Assembly: GCF_030247185.1 (NCBI RefSeq)
Contig: NC_080571.1
Coordinates: forward strand, 164,458,352 to 164,522,351
Reading direction: 5' to 3'
Source: Malaya genurostris
Lineage: Eukaryota; Arthropoda; Insecta; Diptera; Culicidae
DNA length: 64,000 nucleotides
In this document: positions 10,287 to 21,274 of the stretch, one piece after another
Layout of the letters: every line of letters starts with the position of its first letter
How positions within the stretch are numbered: position 1 is the stretch's first letter
Notes under the pieces: generated by a model
Database searches by the model: none
The model's input: the letters and a program-made list of their open reading frames with translations, nothing else
What the model was told of the DNA's origin: nothing
Program-made: the position numbers and the translations under genes

Positions 10287-10922
10287 TGTGGCAGGTTTCT
10301 TTCTTTAACGAAGAAGTCCAGTTCCCTTCTTGGTTACTGAATGAATGTGTCTTTATTTTCTGCATTTTGGTTTTTATAAAATGTACAAATTTTCTCTGTG
10401 TACGTGTAGGTTTGACGAGAAGTCTTGAGACTTGACAATTACATAAATCGAAAAGGTTTTGGTAATGATTATATGGAGAAGGCTAGTGTTTAATAAACAT
10501 CGCTCGACCCGCAGCGATGGCAAGAACAATTGAAGTTATTTATTTTCCTTCGCGCGAGGCGGAAATTCCACGCCAGCGGCGTACATTGTTTAAGTGTTTA
10601 TATTCATTGCGTCACTTTGCTTGTGCGCTGTAAGCAGTTCAAGTGTTTAAGATAGGAGGACCGTTTTTGGTACCGAGCATAATTTCGGCTGTATCGGTCC
10701 ACCTCATAAAATATTTAAAGTTTATGATTTGTAAAGTGCCGATGCATCAAATCATAAGGCTGTATGTGCTACGATGTATGGCTGGTTTCCGTACAAAGTA
10801 TTCTCAAGAAGACGTTTACAATGTAACTACATTGTGTCGAAATGAAATGAAATGAAATGTACTATTGCAATTGTTCTGAGGGTTTAACGTGGAAAACGTG
10901 GTGGTTTTGTAATTCCGCCACA
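10287..10922 (-). repeat. Gypsy 5' LTR
   Basis: 636 bp and about 99% identical to 2264-2889 by eye. The extra 10 bp is a duplicated AAATG pair near 10845. Its outer end abuts the resumed BEL gag frame at 10923. Confidence 0.96.
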
Positions 10923-13877
10923 CCGTTGTTCTACTCTACGTTCACGACAACTACTGATATGTGCGGGTACACTGTGGAGGAGAATCTGATACGCTTGCAG
11001 AAGTGTCTAAAAGGTAAAGCGCATGAAGCCGTTAAGTGCCGTTTGATGCATCCGACAAATGTTCCTGGAATATTATCTACATTGAAAATGTTATTTGGCA
11101 ACCCTGAAGTCTTAGTGCAGAATTTAATCACCAAGATCCACTCAACACCTGCGCCGACAGCGGACAAGTTTGGCATCTTTATCGAGTTTTCTCTCGCTGT
11201 GCAAAATCTCTGTGCAACAATCAAGGCTTGTGATCTAGAAGAGTACTCGTACAAAGTTGCGTTGTTACATGAATTGGTGGAAAAACTTCCTGCAGGATTT
11301 AAGATAGAATGGGCCAATCATCGTCGCAACTTACCACGTATACATCTTGCGGCATTCTCGGAATGGTTATATGATTTAGCAGAGACAGTTTCACCGATCG
11401 CTAATTTGTACGGTAGTGGATCTAAAGCTGCAGTTGGTGTCAGGAAAAGTTCAGCATTTGTCAACGCTCATAATGAAGACAGGTCGAGTAACAAGTGGAA
11501 TAACATAGTACGTCACGTCGAATCCACTCAATCTGGCAACGATTCGAAGGAGTGCGTTGTTTGTAAGAGCAGTTGTTCAGGTTTGAATAAATGCCAGCAG
11601 TTTTCGAACCTTAGCTACAACGCGAGATGGGCGACGGTAAAAAAGTTCGGTTTATGCAAAAAGTGTTTACGAATACACAAAGGGCCGTGTAAATCAAAGC
11701 AAGTTTGCGGTAAGAACGGTTGCATCTTTAAGCAACATCATCTTCTTCATAATAGTCACCGGGAAGGAACTTTCGCCCAAAATCACGAAAACGTTGAATC
11801 GAAATCGTCATCGGTGGTACGGAGCCCGTCTTTGCGGGAGTGCAACACTCATCATAAGGGAACGAACAAAGGATTGTTCCGCATTGCTCCCGTCACTATC
11901 CGCGGTCCAAGTAAATCAATCAAAACTTTCGCATTTCTCAATGATGGATCGTCGCTGACTCTAGTTGATGCGTCCTTAGCACAAGAACTGAAGCTGGAAG
12001 GAACGCCGGAGCCGTTGTGTCTTGAGTGGACCGGTAACAAGAGTAGATTGGAAAATGACTCCTTGAAGGTGGATCGTGAAGTTTCGGGAACCGGCCAGGT
12101 TCAACGGAAATATCGTTTGGCCGGAGTACATACCGTAGCTAACTTGGATCTTTTCCATCAAACGGTGGATATGGATAAAATGTGTAAGCCACGAATCTTG
12201 ATCGGAATCGACAACGTAAACGTTACATTAACACTGAAGGGAAAAGAAGGAAAGATGTACCAGCCAATCGCTACGAAGACGCGTTTGGGCTGGATCGTCC
12301 ATGGAGGTTCAGATCTCGGACATGGGTTTGTAGAACATCACAGCCATAGTGTTCAGATATGTTCATGCAGTGAACGTTCGGATGAAACGTTGCAACAAGC
12401 AGTACAGGAATACTTTTCTCTAGATGGACTTGGAATATACAGGCCAGAGAAAGTAATTCTCTCTTCAGCAGATCATCGTGCAATGCAGATTCTACAGTCT
12501 GTGTTCCAGATAGCAAACGGGCGATATGAAGTGAGCCTCTTATGGAAATTTGACGAGGTACGAATGCCTAACAGTAAACCAGCAGCTTTGCGGCGTTTTC
12601 ACTGTCTCGAAGGAAGAATGAAAAAGCAGCCGGAACTGAAGGCTAAGATTCAGGATTATCAACGAAAGGGATACAGCAGAAAACTATCGGACGAGGAGTT
12701 GCAAGCATCGCATGAGCGGGTGTGGTATCTACCGTTATTTCCGGTATTCAATCCTAACAAACCTGGAAAATTAAGGATTGTGTGGGATGCAGCTGCTAAA
12801 ACTAACGGTGTGTCGCTGAATTCGATGTTGCTAACCGGGCCGGATTTACTGACGCCATTGGATTTTATCCTTTACCGGTTCCAAGTATTTGAAGTCGGGC
12901 TTAGTGGCGACGTGAAAGAGATGTATCTGCAAATGGGTATAACCAAGAAGGATCAGCATTGTTTGAGAGTGTTGTGGTGCGATGACGATTCTGGAGTACC
13001 AAGTACTTACGTGACACAGGTGTTGCCATTTGGAACTTGCTGTTCGCCAAGTTGCGCGCAATTTGTTAAAAACCTTAATGCAAGCAAATTCGAAGGACAG
13101 TACCCGGTAGCAGCTAAAACTATCATCGAAAAGCACTACGTTGATGATATGCTTGTGAGTGTCGAATCTGAACAAGAAGCCATCCAGCTAGCTAAATAAG
13201 TTAAATTTATCCACGCACAGGCTGGATTCGAGATGCGAAGTTGGATTTCAAACTCATCTACAGTCGTTGACGCGATGCAGGAGAACAACACGGATGAGAA
13301 AAGCCTGAATCTAGGAGCTGAACTGGCAACCCAGAAGATTTTAGGTATGTGGTGGAACACGGCAACAGATACCTTCACCTACAAGCACTCAGCTAAACAC
13401 GATCAGAATTTACTCTCGGGAAAACGTAAGCCTACAAAACGGGAAGTTCTTCGAACGCTAATGGCTGTATTCGACCCCCTCGGATTGATATCAAACGTCA
13501 TGATTTACTTGAAGGTTTTATTCCAAGAGATATGGCGACTTGGCATCGGTTGGGATGACGTTATACAAGAAGGTCTCAACGAAAAGTGGGAAAGATGGCT
13601 AGAGATTTTACCTAAGATGCAGACTGTCAGTATACCACGCTGTTACCGTTCCTTGACGCAATTAGATTCGCAAACGAACATTCAATTGCATACTTTCGTT
13701 GATGCCAGTCTATCAGAGTTTGCTGCAGTTGCATACTTACGGTTCGAACGAGACAGCGTTGTGGAATGTTCAATAGTGAGCACGAAGATTAGAGTATCTC
13801 CTTTGAAATTACTTTCCGTTCCAAAGTTAGAGCTACAGCTGCAGTTGTCGGAGTCAGACTATCTGACAGAATCGTGA
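10923..13877 (+). pseudogene. BEL/Pao gag-pol: gag remainder, protease, RT, start of RNase H
   Basis: One frame continues from the gypsy LTR edge to 13877 with a single in-frame TAA at 13197. It holds the gag remainder (LFYSTF..., gag helices), a BEL zinc-knuckle region (CVVCKSSC, CKKCLRIHKGPC, CGKNGC; about 11550-11740) and a protease with LNDGSSLTLVD near 11936. RT follows, with LSGDVKEMYLQM, LPFGTCCSP and YVDDML at 13137. After the stop the same frame gives AGFEMRSW, the FDPLGLISN block and TFVDASLSEFAA of RNase H. The ORF start MYYCNC at 10857 lies in the gypsy LTR and is not the real beginning. A frameshift near 13830 ends the frame. Confidence 0.92.
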
Positions 13878-14081
13878 AGTCCTTGTCGTTCAAGGTTGGA
13901 TCAGGTCAGACCATAGGAGCTATTCGAAATTCGTAGCTTTTCGCGTCGGCGAGATATTGGAGTCTACCGAAATCGCTCACTGGAGATACAAGAAGTCCAA
14001 AGAAAACGTCGCAAACGATGCAAAAAACCCGATCATTCTCCCGAAAGATCATCACGTCACGTCACAAGACCGTTTTCACAT
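13830..14081 (+). pseudogene. BEL/Pao RNase H tail, with deletion into integrase
   Basis: In the +1 frame after 13830 the RNase H continues (AAVVGVRLSDRIVKSL), has a TAG near 13935, then resumes as FRVGEILESTEIAHWRY and SKENVANDA. It then jumps at LPKDHHVTS directly to the integrase core. The HHCC finger and linker of integrase are missing, so a deletion of probably more than 100 codons is inferred. A CACGT direct repeat (TCACGTCACGTCA, 14051-14063) sits at the join. Confidence 0.75.
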
Positions 14082-14993
14082 GTGTGCATTGACTATTTTA
14101 GGCCTATTTTAGTGGTGGTTGGGCGTAGAACTGAAAAGCGATGGGGTGTGCTCATTACATGCTTAACAATACGGGCGGTGCATATAGAAATCGCACATTC
14201 ACTTAACGCCAGTTCGTGCATATTGGCATTGAGAAACTTCATGGCTAGAAGGGGTGTACCAATAAAGATACATAGTGATCGCAGCACTAATTTTGTCGCC
14301 TCCAACAAGGAGCTTACAGCGGTTGAAACGGATCTAATGACGGCGTTGAAAGGAATGAATCAAGATCATGTCCTTCAAGAAATTGTCAGCGCAAACACCG
14401 AGTGGAGTTTTCTTCCGCCAGCATCTCCTCATATGGGCGGAGCCTGGGAGAGGCTCATACAATCGGTCAAAAGGAACCTCATGGCAATGAAACCAGATCG
14501 TCATCCGACAGACGAGATACTTCGCAACCTGTTAACTGAAGTAGAAAACATCATCAACTCCAGACCATTAACGTATGTGCCGATTGAAGATCCAGAAGTT
14601 CCAGTTCTCACTTCAAACCACTTTATCCTGGGATCATCAAGTGGACTCAAACCAGCGACCATTTTCGACGACAGTGCAGTAGTTCTACGGCGAGCATGGT
14701 GTGCGTCACAAGTTGAAGCGAACGTCTTTTGGCGGCGATGGGTTCGGGACTACCTCCCAGAGCTAACTAAACGTACGAAGTGGTTTGGAGACGTCAAGCC
14801 GGTTCAGGTGAACGATGTCGTCCTCGTAGTAGATCCGGGACTTCCGAGAAACTGTTGGCCCAAGGGACGGGTCATCTCGGTTAACACGAGCAAGGACGGT
14901 CACGTAAGATCAGCAGCAATGCAGACTCAGGATGGCATCTACGAACGACCGGCGACAAGGCTAGCTGTGCTAGATGTTCGACGCGATGAATAG
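14082..14993 (+). pseudogene. BEL/Pao integrase core and C-terminal domain
   Basis: A 303-codon open frame with the integrase triad: CIDYFRP (first Asp), IHSDRSTNF (second Asp) and GGAWERLIQS (Glu). The BEL-specific tail follows: NSRPLTYVP, the LTSNHFILG block, and VNDVVLVVDPGLPRNCWPKGRV, the usual C-terminal DNA-binding region. The N-terminal zinc finger has been deleted, so it cannot be a working integrase. It ends shortly before the purine tract and 3' LTR, as expected for BEL. There is no env gene. Confidence 0.92.
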
Positions 14994-15016
14994 TAAACCA
15001 GGGATCTGGTGTACCC

Positions 15017-15024
15017 GGGGGGAG
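15017..15024 (+). promoter_or_regulatory. BEL/Pao polypurine tract
   Basis: GGGGGGAG directly precedes the 3' LTR start TGTCAC, the expected plus-strand primer position. Confidence 0.8.
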
Positions 15025-15480
15025 TGTCACGACCCCTCGGTCGGCGATCTCACTGTGTATTGCTCGGTCTACGTTTGTAGTGTTTTCTACATTCTCCGAC
15101 ACTAGCTCTCGGTCAAGAACTAGACGTCAAAGTTAGTGAGACTGCAGTTTCATCAAGTACAGGAGAACAGTTGAATTGAATGGCGGCAGTTATACCTTTA
15201 GAGTTCATTACACGTGTGTTTAATTTTCAAGCCTGATCTGAGTTTTCTTTAGGTTGGGATACAATTAGTATCTACGTGCAGGTTAACCTTAAGTGCAGTA
15301 CAGTATGGTACTACCGTTGATGATAAGTAATTTGAAATAGGAGTACTAAACGTGAGTATTTTTGAACTAATCTGAACTATATTGAAACTCATACTTATAT
15401 TGCGCTCCCAGGAAATTTTTAATATTAGTGAAATACACTTATTTGAAATCCGGAAAACTTCTATTTCGACTGCCAACAAC
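15025..15480 (+). repeat. BEL/Pao 3' LTR
   Basis: Partner of 451-907, about 97% identical by eye. Both contain short open frames on the reverse strand that are only LTR sequence. Confidence 0.92.
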
Positions 15481-15544
15481 TAAACTGTAAAAATAAATGT
15501 TTTACCTTTTTTATATATATAAAAAATAGGTATAGACCTAACTT

Positions 15545-16107
15545 TAGAAAAATTTTCCGAGGCCCGGATGGCCGAGTGTCATATACCAATCGATTCAGCT
15601 CGACGAACTGAGCAAATGTCCGTGTGTGTCTGTATGTGTGTTGTCAACTAAGAGGTCGAGATCTCAGTGATGGCTGAACCGATTTTGATCAATCTAGTCG
15701 CAAATGAAAGGTCTCCCCGTGGTTTTGAGATCGGATGTTTAGTTTTTGAGTTATACGAAGTTTTATGTATGTATGAAAGTATCTGTCACATTTGACCTTG
15801 AAAACAGAATATAGACTTAGATTTCGCTATCCAACAAGCCATAGATTGGTAAAATCCGTCCAGTTTTAACGGAGATATCGATATTTTTGTGCAAGCGACT
15901 TTTCCCCCTATTCCAACAGTAGGAATTTTGAGCGCTTGGGAGCAACGTAAAACACGATTTTTTATACTCTTACATACAATTGTTTCTAAGTACCAAACAA
16001 ACTGTGTACAATATCCTTTTTCATGACATTTCATAAGCTTCGGACCAGTTTTAGCACGGTTCGTTTTTGGCAACATAATTGTTCGAATTTACAATAAATA
16101 AATAAAC
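15545..16107. repeat. Degenerate dispersed repeat, GGCCGAGTGTCATATACC type
   Basis: Contains the signature GGCCGAGTGTCATATACCA, the TCAGCTCGACGAACTGAGC hairpin, a GTGTGT-rich stretch and GATGGCTGAACCGATTTTGA. The same ordered blocks recur at 16670, 48520 and, more worn, at 20295, 24130 and 55210. No coding capacity is visible. Confidence 0.8.
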
Positions 16108-16271
16108 TGCATGAAACATCGAAATTTAGTGTTATCTCGAAACAAAATTTTTTTGAAAAAATCAACTTTCTGGGACTTGAAAAATTTTCATATTTTTTCT
16201 ATGTCCCAAAAAGTCGACTTTTTCCAAAAATTTTTTTTTCGAGATGACACTAAATCTCGACGTTTCATGCA
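16108..16271. repeat. Near-palindromic hairpin, arms of about 75 bp
   Basis: The left arm starts TGCATGAAACATCGAAATTT and runs through CTTTCTGGGACTTG. The right arm runs GTCCCAAAAAGTCGACTTTT to CGACGTTTCATGCA. They are imperfect reverse complements around a short AT-rich loop. It could be a small foldback element or the core of the surrounding dispersed repeat. Confidence 0.85.
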
Positions 16272-16582
16272 TTTTTGGCATCAAAAATTTCATGTACTCC
16301 CCCCTATGGTGATTTTTCAAGATATATGAAAATTCCACTAAGTGGACTAAGAAGGATTTTTTTAGATTAGCATCACTGATTACAAATAGGCAACGCAAAT
16401 GTCAAGCACTAAGTTGGAAAAATGATGCTGACTGTGTGACATAAACACTGAAGCATGCTTTTGTGAACTACTCGAATCAATCTGAATGAATTGGTTTCGA
16501 AATTAGTATCCGAAATTATTTAATAAAATTATGAAATACATTTTCATGAGACTGTTATGAAAGAAGAGAAAGGCATTATCAC

Positions 16583-17292
16583 ACCACTAGGTGGATTAAG
16601 AAGGGTTTTGCCTTTCTCTATAGAAAGGTATTAGAATTGCTGGAAAAACCGACTTTCGAACGGAGCCTCGGAGACCCATAGTGTTATATACCATTCGACT
16701 CAGCTCGACGAGATCGGAAAATGTCTGTGTGTGTGTGTGTATGTGTGTGTGTGTATGTGTGTGTGTGTGTATGTATGTGCACTTTTCGAAGATATTTGAA
16801 CGCGCTCAATTTTCTCAGAGATGGCTCAACCGATTTTAATAAACTTGGGCTCGTTTGAAAGCTACTGTCGGGCCATTGATCAAGTTCGAAGATCAAATGG
16901 CTGTGTCTTTTGGTTCCGGAGATATGATTGTATAAGTGACGTAACCGACAAAAATCGTGCTATTTGAACGCGCTCAATTTTCTCAGAGATGGCTGAACCG
17001 ATTTTAACAAACTTGGGCTCGTTTGAAAGCTACTGTCGGGCCATTGATCAAGTTCAAAGATCAAATGGCTGTGACTTTTGGTTCCGGAGATATGATTGTA
17101 TAAGTGACGTAACCGACAAAAATCGTGCTATTTGAACGCGCTCAATTTTCTCAGAGATGGCTGAACCGATTTTAACAAACTTGGGCTCGTTTGAAAGCTA
17201 CTGTCGAGCCGTTGATCAGGTTCGAAGATCAAATGGTTGTGACTTTTGGTTCCAGATATATGATGGTATAAGTGACGTAACCGACAAAACAC
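16583..17292. repeat. Dispersed repeat with three 168-bp tandem units
   Basis: CACCACTAGGTGG (16583-16595) ends one copy and GCCTTTCTC (16611) begins the next, followed by the ATATACCATTCGACTCAGCTC block and a (TG)n tract (16724-16777). Three units start GCGCTCAATTTTCTCAG at 16802, 16970 and 17138, spaced 168 bp, each with ACCGATTTTAA and GATATGATTGTATAAGTGAC. The last unit is cut by the non-LTR element at about 17293. Confidence 0.9.
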
Positions 17293-20175
17293 GTTGATTT
17301 TTACCGCTCTTATTGACGATTATCGGCTAGCATGTGCGGACGATTGTTACGACATCATCGCTCTCTCTGAAACGTGGCTTAACGGAAATACGTTATCCGT
17401 TCTAGGGTACGGATCTAATTACGAAGTCTTCCGTACTGATCGTAGCATTCGTAACAGTCCCAAGAGCATAGGAGGTGGAGTACTTATTGCGATACATCGT
17501 CGTCTGAAGGCTCAGCTGGTTGAAAACACACCAGGATTTTGTATCGAGCAGGTATGGGTGCGCATAAAACTACTTGATTTCTCACTTTTCGTTTGTGCGA
17601 TTTATCTTCCTCCGGACCGTTGTCGTGACTTACAGCTTATTAATGCACACATTGAGTCGTTGAACGAAATTTCGTCTGCTCAAGCGCTGCCCATTGACGA
17701 AATCATGATTGTCGGTGATTTCAACTTTCCCGGCTTACATTGGTGTGCCACTGCCGATGGATTTTCGTTTGCTGACCCCGTATTATCAACATTCCATATT
17801 GGAACTCTGCTCGACGGGTACAATCTTAATTTGTTACGACAGTTAAATAATGTCGTTAATGAGAACGGCCGAATGCTCGACCTCTGCTTTTCCAGCAAAT
17901 CTGACGTCGCACCCAGGATCAGTGCTGCAACATTTCCTCTTGTCAAATCTGTTCGACATCATCCTCCGCTGCATATTATTCTCGAGACTAAACGTTTGTC
18001 CAGCAACTGTGACGCACTTGCCATCATCAGCTATAATTTTAAAAGAGCCGACTATACTAGCATGACTGACTTCCTATCGAACATCGACTGGGATGAAATT
18101 CTTGACAACGATGATGTCAACGCCGCTGTTCAGACCTTTTGTAATGTTTTGATGTATGCGATTGATTACTTCGTACCAAAACGGTCCAGACGAAATTCTC
18201 GGAATCCGCCGTGGCAAACTGTCGAATTAAGACATTTGAAAACTTCCAAAAGAGCTGCTCTGAAACAATATTCCAAACATGGTGGATATGTTCTGCGAAA
18301 TCGTTATGTGAAGATAAATCAGATATACAAAAAAACCGCGAAGCGTTGCCATGCACGTTATTTAAATAATATACAACGTACAATGAAATCTAACCCGAGA
18401 GCTTTCTGGAAGCATGTTAATGAGCAAAGGAAAGAATTCGGTTTGCCATCACAAATGCAATTCGGAGATCGTATTGGTTCGTCTACTCAAGAAATTTGCC
18501 AGCTGTTCTCGGAAAGGTTCGCAAGTGTTTTCTCTTGCGATTTTCTACCTCCGCAGGAAATAGCACGCGCCGCGAATAATGTTCCTGTATCCAATTATGC
18601 TTTGCACTCGATCAATATAGACGAGGAATCGATACAAACGGCAATCGTTGGTATGAAGGCTTCCACCTCTGCAGGCCCAGACGCCATACCAGCAGTCATC
18701 TTAAAGAAATGTTCAACCGGGTTAATTGCCCCCCTTTGCCGTTTATTTAATATGTCACTAGCTACGGGAGTATTCCCCAACTTATGGAAAGCTTCATTCA
18801 TGTTTCCGGTCTACAAGAAAGGAGACAAAAGAGATATAAACAACTACCGTGGTATAACTTGTATAAGCGCTATCCCCAAGCTGTTCGAAAAAGTAATACT
18901 GACTCCAATTTTCAATCATTGCAAGCAGTATATCGATGATTCCCAACATGGGTTTATGCCTAAGCGCTCCACAACCACCAATCTATTATCCTTTACATCT
19001 TACGTGACCAACACCATGTCAAATGGTTTTCAGACGGACGTAATCTATACCGATCTTTCCCTCGCCTTCGATAAAATTAACCATGACATCACAATAGCAA
19101 AACTGGATCGACTTGGTTTTGGTACAAACGTCCTTCGATGGATACAATCATATCTCAGGAATCGTCATCTTGTGGTTAAAATTGATGATTGTACTTCGGA
19201 AGAATTTGTTACAACATCTGGAATTCCGCAGGGGAGCCATCTCGGCCCTTTGATCTTCTTGCTGTACTTTAACGACGTTAATTTTTCTCTGGAAGGACCG
19301 CGCCTATCTTTTGCAGATGACCTCAAGATCTACCGTGCTATTCGCACCTTAGAGGATGCGACGTTTCTTCAGCGACAATTGGCAATCTTTTCGGATTGGT
19401 GCAAATTGAATCACATGACCGTTAATCCAGAAAAATGTTTGATCATAACGTTTACGAGAAAAAAAGTGCCTTTGAAATTTGAATACTTTATTGAGCGATT
19501 CATGATTGGTAGATCGGCGTGCATCAAGGACCTCGGCGTTTTTCTTGACGAGCAGTTAACATTCAGGCAACACACCAACTACATTGTGGCTAAAGCTTCT
19601 CGCTGCCTTGGATTCGTGATGAGAATGGCTAAGCATTTTACGGATGTTTACTGCTTGAAATCCCTATACTGTTCACTCGTTCGCTCTACTCTGGAATATT
19701 GTTCAGCTGTTTGGAACCCTCACTACCTCAATGGCGTTAATAGAATCGAGTCGATTCAACGTAGATTCGTTCGATTCGCTCTTCGCCGTTTACCTTGGAC
19801 CAATCCTCATCAACTACCGAGCTATGAAAGTCGCGGATTGCTAATCGGTCTAGACACACTGCAAGTAAGACGGGAGCTATCGCGTGCTTTAATGATAGCA
19901 GACGCTTTGACTGATAGAATCGACTGCCCCACTTTGCTCCGTGAAATCAACATCAATGTTCGTCCTCGAGCTCTCCGCAATAACGCTTTTCTTCGACTTC
20001 CTTTACGCCGCACTAACTACGGGATAAACGGTGCGATTATCGGCTTACAACGGTCATTCAATCGAGTGTCATCTGAGTTCGACTTCAATCTTTCACGGCA
20101 TAAAACAAGGCCCAAATTCTTACATAGTATTAGAATTAATCATTAGGACCACATCGTGTCTGTTGATTTTACAAT
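17293..20175 (+). mobile_element. CR1/Jockey-group non-LTR retrotransposon, 5'-truncated
   Basis: ORF2 sequence begins abruptly against the dispersed repeat at about 17293-17308, without ORF1 or leader. It ends with a 3' tail of short AATA repeats (ACAATAAATAAATA, about 20171). 5' truncation and a short repeat tail are typical of target-primed insertion. I see no clear target duplication. Confidence 0.88.
17297..20146 (+). CDS. Non-LTR ORF2: AP-like endonuclease and reverse transcriptase, open frame
   Basis: The longest undamaged retroelement frame here, about 950 codons. There is no ATG at the start because the first residues are missing; the frame opens inside the endonuclease domain. Endonuclease: ALSETWL (about residue 25), YLPPDR, and GDFNFPGLHW (about 141), with VKSVRHHPPLHI near 215. 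The linker has NPRAFWKHVN. RT (about 455-720): SAGPDAIP, YRGITC, QHGFMPKRST, IYTDLSLAFDKIN, SGIPQGSHLGP and FADDLK (about 673). A conserved C-terminal region follows (YCSLVRSTLEYCSAVW). ORF2 nicks the target and copies the RNA onto it. Lack of stops suggests recent insertion, but truncation makes it non-autonomous. Confidence 0.93.
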   Translation: MFTALIDDYRLACADDCYDIIALSETWLNGNTLSVLGYGSNYEVFRTDRSIRNSPKSIGGGVLIAIHRRLKAQLVENTPGFCIEQVWVRIKLLDFSLFVCAIYLPPDRCRDLQLINAHIESLNEISSAQALPIDEIMIVGDFNFPGLHWCATADGFSFADPVLSTFHIGTLLDGYNLNLLRQLNNVVNENGRMLDLCFSSKSDVAPRISAATFPLVKSVRHHPPLHIILETKRLSSNCDALAIISYNFKRADYTSMTDFLSNIDWDEILDNDDVNAAVQTFCNVLMYAIDYFVPKRSRRNSRNPPWQTVELRHLKTSKRAALKQYSKHGGYVLRNRYVKINQIYKKTAKRCHARYLNNIQRTMKSNPRAFWKHVNEQRKEFGLPSQMQFGDRIGSSTQEICQLFSERFASVFSCDFLPPQEIARAANNVPVSNYALHSINIDEESIQTAIVGMKASTSAGPDAIPAVILKKCSTGLIAPLCRLFNMSLATGVFPNLWKASFMFPVYKKGDKRDINNYRGITCISAIPKLFEKVILTPIFNHCKQYIDDSQHGFMPKRSTTTNLLSFTSYVTNTMSNGFQTDVIYTDLSLAFDKINHDITIAKLDRLGFGTNVLRWIQSYLRNRHLVVKIDDCTSEEFVTTSGIPQGSHLGPLIFLLYFNDVNFSLEGPRLSFADDLKIYRAIRTLEDATFLQRQLAIFSDWCKLNHMTVNPEKCLIITFTRKKVPLKFEYFIERFMIGRSACIKDLGVFLDEQLTFRQHTNYIVAKASRCLGFVMRMAKHFTDVYCLKSLYCSLVRSTLEYCSAVWNPHYLNGVNRIESIQRRFVRFALRRLPWTNPHQLPSYESRGLLIGLDTLQVRRELSRALMIADALTDRIDCPTLLREININVRPRALRNNAFLRLPLRRTNYGINGAIIGLQRSFNRVSSEFDFNLSRHKTRPKFLHSIRINH

Positions 20176-20182
20176 AAATAAA

Positions 20183-21274
20183 TATGTAAACCAAATGAGC
20201 ATTTTCCAGTTAAAAGCAATTCCATAATTATATTGATTTAAACTACTTGGGTTTAAATTACTTGGCTTGAAAATAAAGACTGGAAGAACATAACAACCAT
20301 ATACCATTCGAAACAGTTCGTCGAGATAGGCAAATGCGTGTTTGACAAATAATTTCACTCAATTTTTTTCGGAGATGACTCAATCGTTTTCTACAAACTC
20401 AGATTCATACGAAAAGTCGTATGCTCCTAAACAAGGTTCCTGAATTATGTTTGGATCCGATTTCTGGTTCCGGAACTACATGTGGAATGTGGCACATCTG
20501 ATATGTGAAACGAAATGGAAATTGTTGACCCATTTTTCTCGTAAATGGCTGAATCGATCTAAAATTTAAATGAAAAGTTTTAAGATCATGTAAAACATCT
20601 TGCTTTTCAGTCAGATTCAACTTCCGGTTTAGGGGATACTGGATGATTAGTATAAAAATGTCTATTTCACATAAATTAATCAGGTTTAACGGGTTTACAG
20701 ATTTGGATAACCAAATAAACTTATTTCAGTTTTAGTGGTATTCAGTTTTCGATTCGGATTTAATTCGCACTACGATTTCTCAAAGATGTTTATACTGATT
20801 TTCAAACATTTTGGAACAAATGCAAACTAAACAGCTACTCAGGAGAATTTACCTGACTTCGGCTAAAAAAATTTTCGAATTCCGGTTCCAGTATCGAATC
20901 GTTTCTCAAAGCTCAATCGTTTTCTAAAAAAAGCCATATCTACGAAGACAAAATTAATTAATAATATCCAATTCTGACTTCCGATTCTGGAGTTACAGAA
21001 TGATGAATTTTTAAAATTCAAACAGGCCCTAGAAGTACCTTAAATTACCGTAAACTCTAAAAACAACTTAGTCCAACATATCATGGAATGTTCAATCGAT
21101 TAGATTGATTTTAGATTCAAATTCGATCCGATTCGCAGTTTCGATATTACAGAGTAATGAATGATTAAAATCTCAAATTACCGCTTAAATCGACGGTCAT
21201 TAACATAATGTCATGAGAACTGAAACACCGAAGAATATTCATGCAAAAAATACAATGCGGATTGATCAAAAAAA
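20183..21274. repeat. Degenerate dispersed repeats, no gene
   Basis: Contains worn blocks of the dispersed family (ATATACCATTCGAAAC at about 20300, AACTTCCGGTT at 20620) and phrases such as TCCGATTCTGG. Open frames here are short and show no domain. Confidence 0.6.

Larger units (their letters stand above)
2264..10922 (-). mobile_element. Ty3/gypsy LTR retrotransposon nested in BEL gag
   Basis: A complete reverse-strand LTR element. LTRs (2264-2889 and 10287-10922) start TGTGGC and end GCCACA. A primer site matching the 3' end of tRNA-Arg(UCG) follows the 5' LTR, and a purine tract precedes the 3' LTR. Gene order on the reverse strand is small leader ORF, gag, protease, RT, RNase H, integrase, which is the Ty3/gypsy order. 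The primer type is shared with mdg1/412-like elements, but I have not placed it in a clade. The BEL gag reading flanks it on both sides; only CC is duplicated at the junction, fewer than the usual 4-6 bp. Several frameshifts and at least one stop inactivate it. Confidence 0.95.
451..15480 (+). mobile_element. BEL/Pao LTR retrotransposon, interrupted by a gypsy element
   Basis: Two direct repeats of about 457 bp start with TGTCACGACCCCTCGGTCGG and bound a forward gag-pol of BEL/Pao type. The order is PHD-like finger, gag, zinc knuckles, aspartic protease, RT, RNase H, integrase. A purine tract lies just before the 3' LTR. The coding sequence is interrupted from 2264 to 10922 by a Ty3/gypsy element on the other strand. 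The copy is inactive: a gag frameshift near 1480-1500, an in-frame TAA at 2253, an in-frame TAA at 13197, and a deletion between RNase H and the integrase core. I did not resolve a clear target duplication or primer site for this element. Confidence 0.93.

Noticed and set aside
15481..15545. Continuation of the 1-450 RT fragment beyond the BEL 3' LTR
   Set aside because: No RT reading resumes; the flank is unrelated AT-rich sequence.
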